This document shows, piece after piece, positions 1 to 6,434 of a DNA stretch of 33,008 nucleotides; position 1 is the stretch's first letter, and every line of letters starts with the position of its first letter. The notes under the pieces are model-generated. The model made no database searches. It was not told where the DNA came from and saw only the letters and a list, made by a program, of their open reading frames with translations. The position numbers and the translations under genes are program-made. Source of the DNA: a virus; the IMG/VR virus record IMGVR_UViG_3300025168_000333, positions 1 to 33,008 of that record; one strand, written 5' to 3'.

Positions 1-78
1 CGCTTCTTCTATTTCATCTAGAATTGGCTTGTGTTTTTCAATTATTGAATTGTACAAATCGCTGTTAGTTAAGTTCAT
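1..78 (-). CDS. DnaA-domain-IV-like protein, N-terminal fragment cut by window edge
   Basis: This is the first 26 codons of the same gene that is present in full at 32211-32708. The ATG lies at 76-78 and overlaps the end of the NinG-like gene by 14 bases. The fragment is identical in DNA sequence to the full copy. It is truncated only because the window ends here. If the genome is circular it is not a second gene but the same one seen again. Confidence 0.9.
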   Translation of the reverse strand, partial: MNLTNSDLYNSIIEKHKPILDEIEEA

Positions 79-127
79 TTAATTTTAGTTTAAAAGTGTT
101 TATTAATTCAATTAGGTCTTGGTCTGT
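1..127. repeat. Left copy of 127-bp exact terminal repeat
   Basis: Bases 1-127 are identical to 32631-32757. Identity stops abruptly at base 128 and the following 251 bases are only about 84% alike, by my hand count of 39 mismatches and no gaps. The identical block spans the start of the DnaA-like gene and the end of the NinG-like gene. A length of exactly 127 equals a k-mer size commonly used by assemblers, so this is probably an assembly overlap marking a circular map and not a biological repeat. Confidence 0.95.
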
Positions 128-457
128 GTACTTCACCGTCTTGTTGCTTTTCATTAGTATCTCGTCTGCCTTCCCTGCGTAGTGCTTTTGGTCTATGTAA
201 ATTGAGAACTTATATTGCTCACCTTGCTTAAACATATTGCACCCGATACATTGCGCCCCGCAGTTTTCTTCATCCCATCGGGTCGCGTATCTGCTGCGTG
301 TAATAAAATGACCGTTCTGCATTTGCTTAATGGGTTTTTGAACGCCACAGGTTACGCAAGTACAAAACCCGTATTCTGAATCTCGCTGCCTTATGTATTG
401 GCTGAAAACTGAGTCTAGTTTTTTAACCAATTTTGACCTTGTTAATTTTTTTGCCAT
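65..457 (-). CDS. ninG: NinG-like recombination nuclease
   Basis: A 130-residue protein of the lambda NinG type, a family linked to Holliday-junction processing in the Red pathway. It shows the family pattern: a basic N-terminal helix ending in YIRQRDSEYG, a CxCxxC cluster at residues 32-37, the NGHF motif at 48-51, and a second cysteine group CGAQCIGCN at 66-74 that would complete a zinc or HNH-like site. It is the last gene of the recombination block (ERF, YqaJ exonuclease, SSB-like, PD-(D/E)XK-like) and overlaps the 147-residue gene before it by 16 bases and the DnaA-like gene after it by 14 bases. The family assignment is firm from motifs. The exact substrate is inferred from relatives. 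Confidence 0.85.
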   Translation of the reverse strand: MAKKLTRSKLVKKLDSVFSQYIRQRDSEYGFCTCVTCGVQKPIKQMQNGHFITRSRYATRWDEENCGAQCIGCNMFKQGEQYKFSIYIDQKHYAGKADEILMKSNKTVKYTDQDLIELINTFKLKLNELN

Positions 458-885
458 TCTAAAAACTTTAGGGTTTTCTTAGGTACTTTAATTAGCAGTT
501 CACGGTCATAAGTTGAGCCGTTTCGTATTTCATTTCTGCCTCCATATTCACATTTTGCGTTCTTAATTTCATGCAGAAAGTAGTACCCGATACAATCATC
601 AAACCTGTATATCAAGCAACACGGCACAGACCACTTTTTACAATAGTCTTGAAGATTTGCCATTTTTTTCAGCGATAATATCACGTGTGGCTTGGCTTGT
701 TCAAAGTCGCTTTTGTAGGTCTTCACTTCAGCTATTGATAGCAGTTTGTTGTCTTTGTATAGCTTGGCATCAAACGCGCAAAACGTGTCCATCAATTTAA
801 ACTGAAGCAACTTTTCTTTAGTTAACAGGGTAAGGGTTTCTCTTTCCCTCACCCTGTCTTCATCGCTTTCAAATTTGCGCGTCAT
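442..885 (-). CDS. Putative PD-(D/E)XK-fold nuclease-like protein
   Basis: A 147-residue protein with no motif I can name with certainty. The stretch FDAKLYKDNKLLSIAEVKTY (residues 38-57) has the spacing of a PD-(D/E)XK core (Asp39, then ExK at Glu53 and Lys55) in a beta-hairpin context. A later segment, CCLIYRFDDCIGYYFL, looks like a core strand pair. The start ATG overlaps the preceding TAA by one base (TAATG). It lies between the SSB-like and NinG-like genes, so a job in recombination or end processing is plausible. It could instead be a nuclease-fold protein without activity. The nuclease call is inference from the motif and the neighbours. Confidence 0.5.
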   Translation of the reverse strand: MTRKFESDEDRVRERETLTLLTKEKLLQFKLMDTFCAFDAKLYKDNKLLSIAEVKTYKSDFEQAKPHVILSLKKMANLQDYCKKWSVPCCLIYRFDDCIGYYFLHEIKNAKCEYGGRNEIRNGSTYDRELLIKVPKKTLKFLEWQKN

Positions 886-1130
886 TAGAACGGCATATCA
901 TCGTCAGAAGTCGGTGCGCTCACCGCTTTTTCTTTTGGCTTCCATGTATCTACCTGTATATACATACCGCCCTCTTGTGATTCTTTGATATTGCAATTCA
1001 ACCAACCTTTTGAGTTCTTCAATTTTGCCATTTTTTCAAAGTCTTGCGGGCCGAATGAAATCCTGTGCATTTTGCCGTATTTGGTTTCCTTTGTTTCAGT
1101 TTTTCCTAGATATATTTTTTCGTTACTCAT
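885..1130 (-). CDS. Small single-strand DNA-binding-like protein
   Basis: I place the start at 1130, giving 81 residues, because that ATG forms an ATGA overlap with the end of the exonuclease gene. A longer in-frame start at 1169 would overlap the upstream gene by 43 bases. The protein ends in SDDDMPF, which closely matches the acidic C-terminal tip of bacterial SSB (DDDIPF type) used to recruit repair proteins. The body is short and beta-rich (KIYLGKTETKETKYGKMHRI, then WLNCNIKE, MYIQVDTW), which fits a minimal OB fold, but no full SSB signature is visible. Its place between exonuclease and nuclease genes supports a role in coating or handing over single strands during recombination. Confidence 0.6.
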   Translation of the reverse strand: MSNEKIYLGKTETKETKYGKMHRISFGPQDFEKMAKLKNSKGWLNCNIKESQEGGMYIQVDTWKPKEKAVSAPTSDDDMPF

Positions 1131-1798
1131 GTTAATTTTATTTTGATTTGGTTCATATATGTGTTGCACTCGTTTACTCGTAATTTAATTGCTTCAATTG
1201 CCTCTTCACTTCTAGGTATTTCAAACGTTTTGACCCTTAGTTGCTGCGGCACGTCTGAAAACGTTAGGCGTTGCATTATCCTGTCTTCTTGCTTTTGGCT
1301 CAATGCCTTCACACCTGTTTTGTAGGCTTCTGAACGCATCTCGCTATTAATTAGGTGTATTGGGGTGTCCATTAGGCAATAGTCCAAGTACGCCTCGCTT
1401 TTGCCCGTCAGCCACATATACCCCTGAAGTTGCCAATAGTAGTCTTTGTTTGGTACTTCAGTTTCATATGCGGGAAAGGTGTCTAAACTCCATGAACATT
1501 TTATGTCCCGTACTGTGTTTTCAGTAAGTAGGTCAGGTGTGCCAACTATAAAGTCATTTTCAAACCTGTCTTCATTCTTAATAACAAGCCCTAACCCATA
1601 CATATCACCTACTAGGTCAATGGCTTCATCTTCCATGATGTTGCCTTTCTCGGTGTGCTTAGTACTAAAGAAAATTGTCTTTCCGTACTGCTTTTCCTTG
1701 AGCCACTTTTTCACATAGCTTTTGGCGGTTTTGCTTAGTTCATCTTTTTTGCGACTGTTGGTCATAACTTGACCTAGCCCACTACATCTAATTTTCAT
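1127..1798 (-). CDS. YqaJ-type phage recombination exonuclease
   Basis: With a start at 1798 (ATGA overlap with the ERF gene) the product is 223 residues; the longer start at 1828 would add ten residues inside the ERF gene. It matches the lambda-exonuclease/YqaJ group of the PD-(D/E)XK superfamily, 5'-3' exonucleases that resect double-strand ends. Visible motifs are the helix around KGNIMEDEAI (51-60), VGTPDLL (85-91, catalytic Asp89), VRDIKCSW (97-104, the ExK position written as DIK) and YYWQLQGYMWL (120-130, the QxxxY-type motif). It follows the ERF annealase directly, the usual exonuclease/annealase pairing of phage recombination systems. Confidence 0.85.
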   Translation of the reverse strand: MKIRCSGLGQVMTNSRKKDELSKTAKSYVKKWLKEKQYGKTIFFSTKHTEKGNIMEDEAIDLVGDMYGLGLVIKNEDRFENDFIVGTPDLLTENTVRDIKCSWSLDTFPAYETEVPNKDYYWQLQGYMWLTGKSEAYLDYCLMDTPIHLINSEMRSEAYKTGVKALSQKQEDRIMQRLTFSDVPQQLRVKTFEIPRSEEAIEAIKLRVNECNTYMNQIKIKLT

Positions 1799-2340
1799 GA
1801 TTTTGCTTCTTTTAGAATTTCTTGCCACGTTTCGTCATCGACAATAAAGTGCTTACTTAGTTCGTCACGGTCGTTTCCATCTTCAACGCCTTTCACAGCG
1901 TTTTTAAATAGGCTTGTACCGACTTTCACCTTCCTTCGTTTGTCAGTAGGTTGGTTGCTGCTAGTACCGCCTGCGTCTGTGTCTTTGTCAGTTATTAGGC
2001 AAAGCATCGATAATGAATACCTACGGTAGTAACTAATGGCAGAACCGTCAGTTTGGTATTGGTTCATGCCTGCTAGATTTTGGTCAGCTACAGGTATTTC
2101 AGTTTCGCTTGTTAGCTGTTCACCTGTGGGTATGTGTGTCAATATGGTCTTTATTACGCGCCCGTTTATTGGCTGCGCTAAAACTAACCCGTGACGCTTC
2201 AACAAGGGGTGTATAGTTTGCATAATTGAGGCAAGGTTGGCGTACTTGTATTTGAACGCCTGTGTAGATTTTTCAATTACGGGGCATTCTTGCTGAAATT
2301 CGCTCAATGCGCTCCATAAAGTTGGCTCTGTCTTTCCCAT
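1795..2340 (-). CDS. erf: ERF-family single-strand annealing protein
   Basis: A 181-residue member of the ERF superfamily (P22 Erf type), which anneals complementary single strands in phage recombination. The diagnostic ERF block is clear: FKYKYANLASIMQTIHPLLK near residues 30-48 and GSAISYYRRYSLSMLCLI near 99-116, followed by a DKDTDA acid patch. The C-terminal half is lysine- and aspartate-rich, as usual for the family. I prefer the ATG at 2340, which overlaps the TGA of the HTH gene by one base, over the TTG at 2343. It leads the recombination block with the YqaJ exonuclease and SSB-like protein. Confidence 0.88.
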   Translation of the reverse strand: MGKTEPTLWSALSEFQQECPVIEKSTQAFKYKYANLASIMQTIHPLLKRHGLVLAQPINGRVIKTILTHIPTGEQLTSETEIPVADQNLAGMNQYQTDGSAISYYRRYSLSMLCLITDKDTDAGGTSSNQPTDKRRKVKVGTSLFKNAVKGVEDGNDRDELSKHFIVDDETWQEILKEAKS

Positions 2341-2570
2341 CAAAATAGTGTTTTTAGTGGTGTGTAAGATATTTTCCTTTCCTTCAAGTATTCTGCAGTC
2401 GCTCGGTAGATAATTCTGCTATCAATCCGCCTGTTGGGTCTGTAGTTACTTAGCACATCAATCACGGTGCTTCTCGGAAAACCCGAACGCTTCGCAACTT
2501 CTTTGACGCCCCCGTAAGGTAGGTTCTTGAGTAGCTGCTTTACTCGGTTTGCAATTTGTTCTTCTGTCAT
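2340..2570 (-). CDS. Small helix-turn-helix DNA-binding protein
   Basis: A 76-residue basic protein. Residues about 20-42 (GGVKEVAKRSGFPRSTVIDV) form a clear helix-turn-helix, followed by a basic tail. It could be a Cro-like or operon regulator for the recombination genes, which it heads, but no partner repressor is visible, so the role is inferred. The leader reads CACTTAAAAAAATG with no Shine-Dalgarno, the A-rich type also seen before the major capsid gene. The gene lies only about 27 bases after a strong terminator hairpin and has no promoter of its own in that gap, so its expression must depend on read-through or antitermination. Confidence 0.7.
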   Translation of the reverse strand: MTEEQIANRVKQLLKNLPYGGVKEVAKRSGFPRSTVIDVLSNYRPNRRIDSRIIYRATAEYLKERKISYTPLKTLF

Positions 2571-2596
2571 TTTTTTAAGTGTTTAAAGTTCACCTG

Positions 2597-2624
2597 AAAA
2601 CCCCGCCTTTATTTCAGGGCGGGG
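2597..2624 (-). terminator. Rho-independent terminator
   Basis: Read on the minus strand, a 7-bp all-GC stem (CCCCGCC with GGCGGGG) closes a 10-base loop and is followed by TTTT. It sits 19 bases after the stop of the 114-residue gene. The U-tract is short, which may allow read-through into the HTH and recombination genes just downstream. Confidence 0.8.
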
Positions 2625-2642
2625 CTTAGTTGTGTTTGTTTG

Positions 2643-2987
2643 TTAATAGTAGTACAGGTCAGAAATCATGTCATTGTGCATCTCGCTAGTAATTTCAGGT
2701 ATCTCGGTCAAGTTGTAAAATCCTCTAGACTTAGTTAAGGCGCGACCGTTTTGGAAATGCTTAGAACCTATCTTCACGGCTGCTTCATAATAAGACCGCC
2801 CGCCTATAGTATAAGATACGTTAACTGTAGGCAATTTGTGGAAATAGGTGTCTTCTAGTTGGAAATACTGCTTGTCAAGTTCAGCCTTAACGCTCCAATT
2901 CTTTTCAAACTTTGCGTCTTCAGCCCAACCATTCAAAAGTCTTAGAAGTTCACTTTTTGTCTTGTATTCTTTTACTGTAGTTTTCAT
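2643..2987 (-). CDS. Hypothetical protein, single-gene cassette
   Basis: A 114-residue soluble protein that I do not recognise. It has a charged helical N-terminus, a beta-rich middle (VNVSYTIGGRSYYEAAVKIG) and an acidic, tyrosine-rich end (MISDLYYY). It is the only gene between a Bacteroidota-type promoter at 3011-3040 and the terminator at 2597-2624, with a CAAACAAACACAGAAAGC leader before the ATG. That isolated layout suggests an early or accessory function that is switched separately from the long operons. Confidence 0.75.
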   Translation of the reverse strand: MKTTVKEYKTKSELLRLLNGWAEDAKFEKNWSVKAELDKQYFQLEDTYFHKLPTVNVSYTIGGRSYYEAAVKIGSKHFQNGRALTKSRGFYNLTEIPEITSEMHNDMISDLYYY

Positions 2988-3010
2988 GCTTTCTGTGTTT
3001 GTTTGTTCGA

Positions 3011-3040
3011 CAAATATATAAATAATTTCGTTACCGCAAC
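3011..3040 (-). promoter_or_regulatory. Bacteroidota-type promoter P1
   Basis: On the minus strand: GTTG (3040-3037) followed 18 bases later by TATATTTG (3018-3011), matching the Bacteroidota primary-sigma -33/-7 consensus (TTTG or TTG, then TAnnTTTG). Directly after GTTG is CGGTAACGAAAT, a box shared almost unchanged by the other three promoters. A T-tract ends 19 bases upstream of GTTG. It drives the 114-residue gene. Confidence 0.82.
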
Positions 3041-3059
3041 AATTATTTAAAGTTTATTG

Positions 3060-3093
3060 AAAAAAAAGGGAGCAAGCCATAAGGCCCACCCCC
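3060..3093 (-). terminator. Rho-independent terminator after the DUF932 gene
   Basis: Minus strand: an 11-bp stem with several G-T pairs (GGGGGTGGGCC with GGCTTGCTCCC), a TTAT loop and then eight T. It begins about ten bases after the DUF932 stop codon. The same T-tract stands 19 bases upstream of the GTTG box of promoter P1, so the element may serve both units. Confidence 0.8.
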
Positions 3094-3103
3094 TCCAAAC
3101 AAA

Positions 3104-3964
3104 CTACGCTAATATCAGTTCAGGTTCTGCGACCCTTTTAATAATGTTAAAAGCCTTCAAGTTTTTCTTGTAACCTCCACCATACATCAAATGCTTTGCG
3201 TCTTGCTGTGGTGTCTCTAGGTGGTTTGTGTAGTACGTTACACCGTTAAACAATCCCCAAAGGGTATTCCCTTTGCCTTTTAGTTCACGTTCTAGCCCCC
3301 TGTCATATTCGTTCAGTTGGTTGTATTTGCGGGTCGAAATTTTTTCTTCACCTGTTAAACCAAATACAGCGTTTCTAACCAATTCTTTCACCGCAGAATC
3401 TAGCACCACACCATCAAACTTTTTAAAGGTAGTCATCAATTCTTCATCGCTTTGCATAGCTTCTTCAAAACGTGCCACAGCAATAGCAAGGCGTTCACTT
3501 GCGCTAGCTGTGTGTCGAAAGCGGTCAAGGTCACGCATAGCCCTATGGAACATATTACTACAGCTAACAACCGTATTCGTAGAACCGAAGCCTATAGAAC
3601 TACTCCCGTCATGCGAATTAAGACAAGTAATGTTTCTTTTTAGCGTGTCAGGGCCTATCTTTTGGTCAGCTAATCCTAGTTGATAATATACTTTTTTACC
3701 CTTGCTTAAATTGCCCCCTTTAACGTCCCCGCCAAAACGGTTTTGAATTTTAACCATTATTTCGGCTAGGTCTTTATTCTGTAGTGTAGAGTAGCGACCT
3801 TTTACCGTACCTATATGGGTGTAGTTGTCATTTCTATACATACCAAAGGCGTTGGTTTGCAATTCAGATACACCTTGTTCAGTTATTTTGTGGGCTACCA
3901 AAGGCAGTTTTTCAACTTCCCAATTTGTACCCGTTCTGTCTAGTAAATTTTGTACTGTTTCCAT
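3104..3964 (-). CDS. DUF932 phage/plasmid-like protein
   Basis: A 286-residue protein of the DUF932 family, which is widespread on phages and plasmids and of unknown biochemical function. Features typical of the family include the N-terminal segment with GTVKGRYSTLQNKDLAEIM near residues 52-70, the GKKVYYQLGL strand near 88-97, and ITCLNSHDGSSSIGFGSTNT followed by VVSCSNMF near 112-140. The C-terminal part is helical. It is the second gene of a cassette that starts at promoter P2 with a 42-residue protein and ends at the terminator at 3060-3093. The leader is a run of CAAACA-like repeats. The family is clear, but no activity can be read from sequence. Confidence 0.82.
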   Translation of the reverse strand: METVQNLLDRTGTNWEVEKLPLVAHKITEQGVSELQTNAFGMYRNDNYTHIGTVKGRYSTLQNKDLAEIMVKIQNRFGGDVKGGNLSKGKKVYYQLGLADQKIGPDTLKRNITCLNSHDGSSSIGFGSTNTVVSCSNMFHRAMRDLDRFRHTASASERLAIAVARFEEAMQSDEELMTTFKKFDGVVLDSAVKELVRNAVFGLTGEEKISTRKYNQLNEYDRGLERELKGKGNTLWGLFNGVTYYTNHLETPQQDAKHLMYGGGYKKNLKAFNIIKRVAEPELILA

Positions 3965-3995
3965 GTTGTTTGTGTTTGTGTTGTTTGTGTTTGGT

Positions 3996-4124
3996 TTATG
4001 CTTCTTTTATAGTGAATTTAAGTCCTTTTAACATTGGGTAAGTAAAATTTTCAGGAAATTTCTGTACTCTTAAAGACTCAATAATTAAAGCCTTTAGGTT
4101 AATGTATTCGTTAATAGCTTTCAT
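3996..4124 (-). CDS. Small hypothetical protein (42 aa)
   Basis: A short gene running from the ATG at 4124-4122 to the TAA at 3998-3996. The product (MKAINEYINLKALIIESLRV at its start) is helical and basic with no known motif. Support comes from position: it is the first frame after promoter P2, it is preceded by a CAAACACAAACACAA leader like other cassette genes, and it is followed by the CAAACA-type leader of the DUF932 gene with no other use for the space. Confidence 0.7.
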   Translation of the reverse strand: MKAINEYINLKALIIESLRVQKFPENFTYPMLKGLKFTIKEA

Positions 4125-4158
4125 TTGTGTTTGTGTTTGTTTGTTTAAATCGTTGGCA

Positions 4159-4189
4159 CAAATATGAGCATTTATTTCGTTACCACAAC
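4159..4189 (-). promoter_or_regulatory. Bacteroidota-type promoter P2
   Basis: Minus strand: GTTG (4189-4186), 19 bases, then CATATTTG (4166-4159), one mismatch from TAnnTTTG. The box TGGTAACGAAAT follows GTTG, as in P1, P3 and P4. A nine-T tract followed by CA ends exactly 10 bases upstream of GTTG. It drives the 42-residue and DUF932 genes. Confidence 0.78.
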
Positions 4190-4219
4190 AAAAAAGATGA
4201 AAAAAAAATAGATATAATT

Positions 4220-4426
4220 TCAGTTTTGCGAAAAAACGCAGGCCTGACTAGAGGTGACGGCTGCTAAAAATTCTTCACAATTTGCTGAAGTGTCGAAAAT
4301 AGAATCTATTTCCTTTCGCATTTGCTTGATATTGTAGTACATAACGCCAATAGCAACGGCAAACAACACATTGAGCAAACAAAGCAGTATTAACCCTATG
4401 GATATAATAGTTAACAGCACGTTCAT
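4220..4426 (-). CDS. Small membrane protein
   Basis: A 68-residue protein with one long hydrophobic segment (residues 3-30, rich in Leu, Ile and Val) and a short soluble tail with two cysteines. No family is recognised. It overlaps the phosphoesterase gene before it by ATGA and is the last gene of the run that follows the lysis cassette. A link to lysis or to superinfection control is possible but not shown. A weak hairpin around its stop (TGCG/CGCA) followed later by nine T may act as a poor terminator. Confidence 0.65.
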   Translation of the reverse strand: MNVLLTIISIGLILLCLLNVLFAVAIGVMYYNIKQMRKEIDSIFDTSANCEEFLAAVTSSQACVFSQN

Positions 4427-5136
4427 AGGTTCATTAGCTTGTTAATTACAGTATGACCCCCAATGACAACCGCGCAACCAATAGCGGGCTTCTTGCCTCG
4501 TTTGGCGTAGTTGAAAGCATAGCGGTCAAAGTCGATACCGCAGCCAATTTGAGTACCAAAAACCTTGAAGTTCTGACCAACAAACCATTCAGTATAGCAT
4601 TGAGTGTGAAGATGTCCTTGAACGCTGCTTTGCATATCGCTTTTAGCCTTGCTGCGTGCCGTGCCCCCCTCGCCATGTAAGAACTGAACGTTATCATACA
4701 CCACCCTGTCACAGAATGTCCAATCGGGTGCGCCTAAAACTTCATTGAACGTTTTAATCCATGCTTTTGGTATGCCTCCGCTGAAGGCTTTTCGCGAAAT
4801 AATACGGTCATGGTTTCCTATTGTAACGTCTGCAACGGGAAACACGTCAACCCACCTTTGAAGCCTGTCTATTGCAAGTTCTAGTTCATCTTTACCACCT
4901 AACCCGTCAGGGTCGGTTTCATGAAAGCTAGAATGATGTGAGTCGATTAAGTCCCCTATGAATATGACTTGGTTACAGTTGTGTTCACGGTATGTTTCTA
5001 CGCAGAAACCTAAATAATCATCTAGGCAGAACGGTTCATGTAAGTCACCAATGACTAAAATACGCCTTTCGTCCCTGACCAAACGCTCATATGATGCTAG
5101 CCTATTGCCCCGTAGTCTAGGACGTCTTTCATTCAT
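4423..5136 (-). CDS. Calcineurin-like metallophosphoesterase
   Basis: Start at 5136 gives 237 residues and an 8-base overlap with the previous gene; an ATG at 5154 and the far start at 5160 are possible alternatives. All signature blocks of the two-metal calcineurin-like superfamily are present: GDLH (30-33), GDLID (61-65), GNHD (107-110), LHGE (153-156) and GHLHT (174-178). Such enzymes cut phosphoester bonds in nucleic acids, nucleotides or phosphoproteins. The sequence does not say which. It lies just after the spanin-like genes and before a small membrane protein. Phage relatives are common, but their substrates are mostly undefined. Confidence 0.85.
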   Translation of the reverse strand: MNERRPRLRGNRLASYERLVRDERRILVIGDLHEPFCLDDYLGFCVETYREHNCNQVIFIGDLIDSHHSSFHETDPDGLGGKDELELAIDRLQRWVDVFPVADVTIGNHDRIISRKAFSGGIPKAWIKTFNEVLGAPDWTFCDRVVYDNVQFLHGEGGTARSKAKSDMQSSVQGHLHTQCYTEWFVGQNFKVFGTQIGCGIDFDRYAFNYAKRGKKPAIGCAVVIGGHTVINKLMNL

Positions 5137-5317
5137 GTATTTTGAACCTCGCATAGTCACAGAATTTACGGTCTATTTCACGCATTTTTGTTAGCCTAAC
5201 TTTCCAACGTTCTTTGATGCTTTTCTTTTCATTTTCGGTCATAGAAAGTCCGTATGTATTGGCGCAGTCCTTCGCGTTTTCTTCAAGTATTGCGTCAATT
5301 TGTTCTCGTTTAGTCAT
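5129..5317 (-). CDS. Hypothetical protein (62 aa)
   Basis: A small, highly charged helical protein (many Lys, Arg and Glu) with no motif I recognise. The middle (GLSMTENEKKSIKERWKVRL) would form an amphipathic helix. It overlaps the spanin-like gene upstream by ATGA and the phosphoesterase downstream by 8 bases, so it is surely part of the same transcript. No function can be assigned. Confidence 0.65.
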   Translation of the reverse strand: MTKREQIDAILEENAKDCANTYGLSMTENEKKSIKERWKVRLTKMREIDRKFCDYARFKIHE

Positions 5318-5742
5318 CTTAGAAGTTGAATTAATAAGGCGGCTTCTACAGCCACAGCCACACCCAAACCGATGTTCAGAATAGTATTTTTTACTACCTT
5401 TTTTCGGGCTGCTTTTTCATGTGACTTAATTACCTGTTCTAAATTGTAGGCAATACTATCCTTTTCAGCCATTTTAAGGCGTTCTAAGGACAGTTCATTA
5501 TCTTTTAGGGTAATTATACTATCTAGCCGCGTTAGTTGCTTAGATTCAATCTTTGCGGCTTGCTCTAATTCGCTTAAATATGAGAACGAAAAAAGAACTA
5601 TGTCAAATTGGTGTCTAGAAATTCCTATGAGCGTGTCTTGCTCGTATGGTATCAAGACGGGTGGTCTGTTCTGCGAAGAAACTTGACTTGCCATTAAAAG
5701 GCAAAGCCCTAACGCTATCAATTTGAACCAACGTTTTGACAT
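5314..5742 (-). CDS. Exported spanin-like protein (Rz1 position)
   Basis: A 142-residue protein with a signal peptide (RWFKLIALGLCLLMASQVSS, cleavage likely after residue 23), then a short proline-containing segment, a coiled-coil stretch (residues 55-115) and a second hydrophobic helix at the C-terminus (TILNIGLGVAVAVEAALLIQ). The first 128 bases lie inside the 126-residue spanin-like gene in another frame, the arrangement known for Rz/Rz1 pairs. The cysteine in the signal (LGLC) is not a good lipobox, and the extra C-terminal helix is not typical of Rz1; it recalls unimolecular spanins. I therefore call it spanin-like from position, overlap and topology only. Confidence 0.5.
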   Translation of the reverse strand: MSKRWFKLIALGLCLLMASQVSSQNRPPVLIPYEQDTLIGISRHQFDIVLFSFSYLSELEQAAKIESKQLTRLDSIITLKDNELSLERLKMAEKDSIAYNLEQVIKSHEKAARKKVVKNTILNIGLGVAVAVEAALLIQLLR

Positions 5743-5995
5743 ACACTTGCTGCTTTAATTCTTGAAGCCTACAGTTTTCGGCCTGTAATTTAGTCACTTT
5801 ATTTTGAAGCCCTAAAATATCCAATTCATAGGATTTTATTTTAGTTCGGCTCACTCGTATTCTTTCGCGCTGTATTTGCCCCACTTGCTCCACGTGAAGC
5901 AATTTAGAACCAACGGCAACCAATACTAAAAGACAAAGCCCGACCGTTAAGAGCAAAATTCGCTCACAGTTCCCCAAGCCACAAAGCCCTTTCAT
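5615..5995 (-). CDS. Inner-membrane spanin-like protein (Rz-like)
   Basis: A 126-residue protein with one N-terminal membrane helix (residues 13-32, ILLLTVGLCLLVLVAVGSKL) and a long periplasmic coiled coil (about 40-95) with heptad-spaced Leu and Ile. This is the topology of Rz-type i-spanins, which help disrupt the outer membrane in the last lysis step. It overlaps the endolysin gene by 32 bases and the next spanin-like gene by 128 bases. Sequence identity to known spanins is not visible, as is usual for this fast-changing group; topology and position carry the call. Confidence 0.6.
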   Translation of the reverse strand: MKGLCGLGNCERILLLTVGLCLLVLVAVGSKLLHVEQVGQIQRERIRVSRTKIKSYELDILGLQNKVTKLQAENCRLQELKQQVYVKTLVQIDSVRALPFNGKSSFFAEQTTRLDTIRARHAHRNF

Positions 5996-6434
5996 CTTCT
6001 CGTCTTGCTGTTAGTCCTGCAAAGATTTTGCCTTTGCTTTTATTCCACCGCCTAAACTCGTCAGGTATCATTTCCATAGACGGCTTTGCGTTTATCCAAG
6101 ACAATACCGTAGAACTTGAAAGGTTGCCAATGCCTACATTATAGGTGAAGGAAATTAAGGCGGCTAGTTGGTGGTCTTCTAGCTTTTGTTCTAGCACAGA
6201 AAGAACTTGCTTTTGAACTTTCTTGACAAAATGAATTAGTATTTCTTCACCTCGTTTTCGGTCAATTTTACAATCATCCATAGCAACGCGGTCACCGTTT
6301 TCATACATGGTGTTTCCATAGCCAATGGTAGGCACTCCCGCAGGGCATAAATAGGGTTCAGGCATAAATCCTTCCCATTTTTTTATGACCTTAATTGCTT
6401 GGTCTATTGTGGTGCTTTTCTTCTTTTTTGCCAT
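5964..6434 (-). CDS. Endolysin, GH24 lysozyme family
   Basis: With the ATG at 6434, which overlaps the holin stop by one base (TGATG), the product is 156 residues; a start at 6449 would add five. It is a T4-type (GH24) muramidase that cuts the peptidoglycan glycan strand. Catalytic motif: WEGFMPEPYLCPAGVPTIGY, in which Glu, Cys and Thr have the spacing of the T4 Glu11/Asp20/Thr26 triad, with Cys in the Asp position, a variant known in the family. Other family marks are the helix HQLAALISFTYNVGIG and the C-terminal GLTARREDERALW. There is no signal peptide, so export depends on the holin. Confidence 0.9.
   Translation of the reverse strand: MAKKKKSTTIDQAIKVIKKWEGFMPEPYLCPAGVPTIGYGNTMYENGDRVAMDDCKIDRKRGEEILIHFVKKVQKQVLSVLEQKLEDHQLAALISFTYNVGIGNLSSSTVLSWINAKPSMEMIPDEFRRWNKSKGKIFAGLTARREDERALWLGEL

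Noticed and set aside
1-378. True direct terminal repeats of a linear phage
   Set aside because: Only 127 bases are identical and the rest differs by about 16%. Packaged terminal repeats would be the same throughout, so an assembly overlap plus strain variant fits better.
1131-1169. Longer starts for the SSB-like gene, and likewise at 1828, 6449, 7989, 11692, 23159 and 23757
   Set aside because: Each runs well into the preceding gene or terminator, while an internal ATG gives the usual 1- to 8-base overlap or close spacing.
4220-4260. Hairpin TGCG/CGCA as a terminator
   Set aside because: The stem has only four pairs and the T-tract is about 25 bases away, so it was not listed as a terminator.
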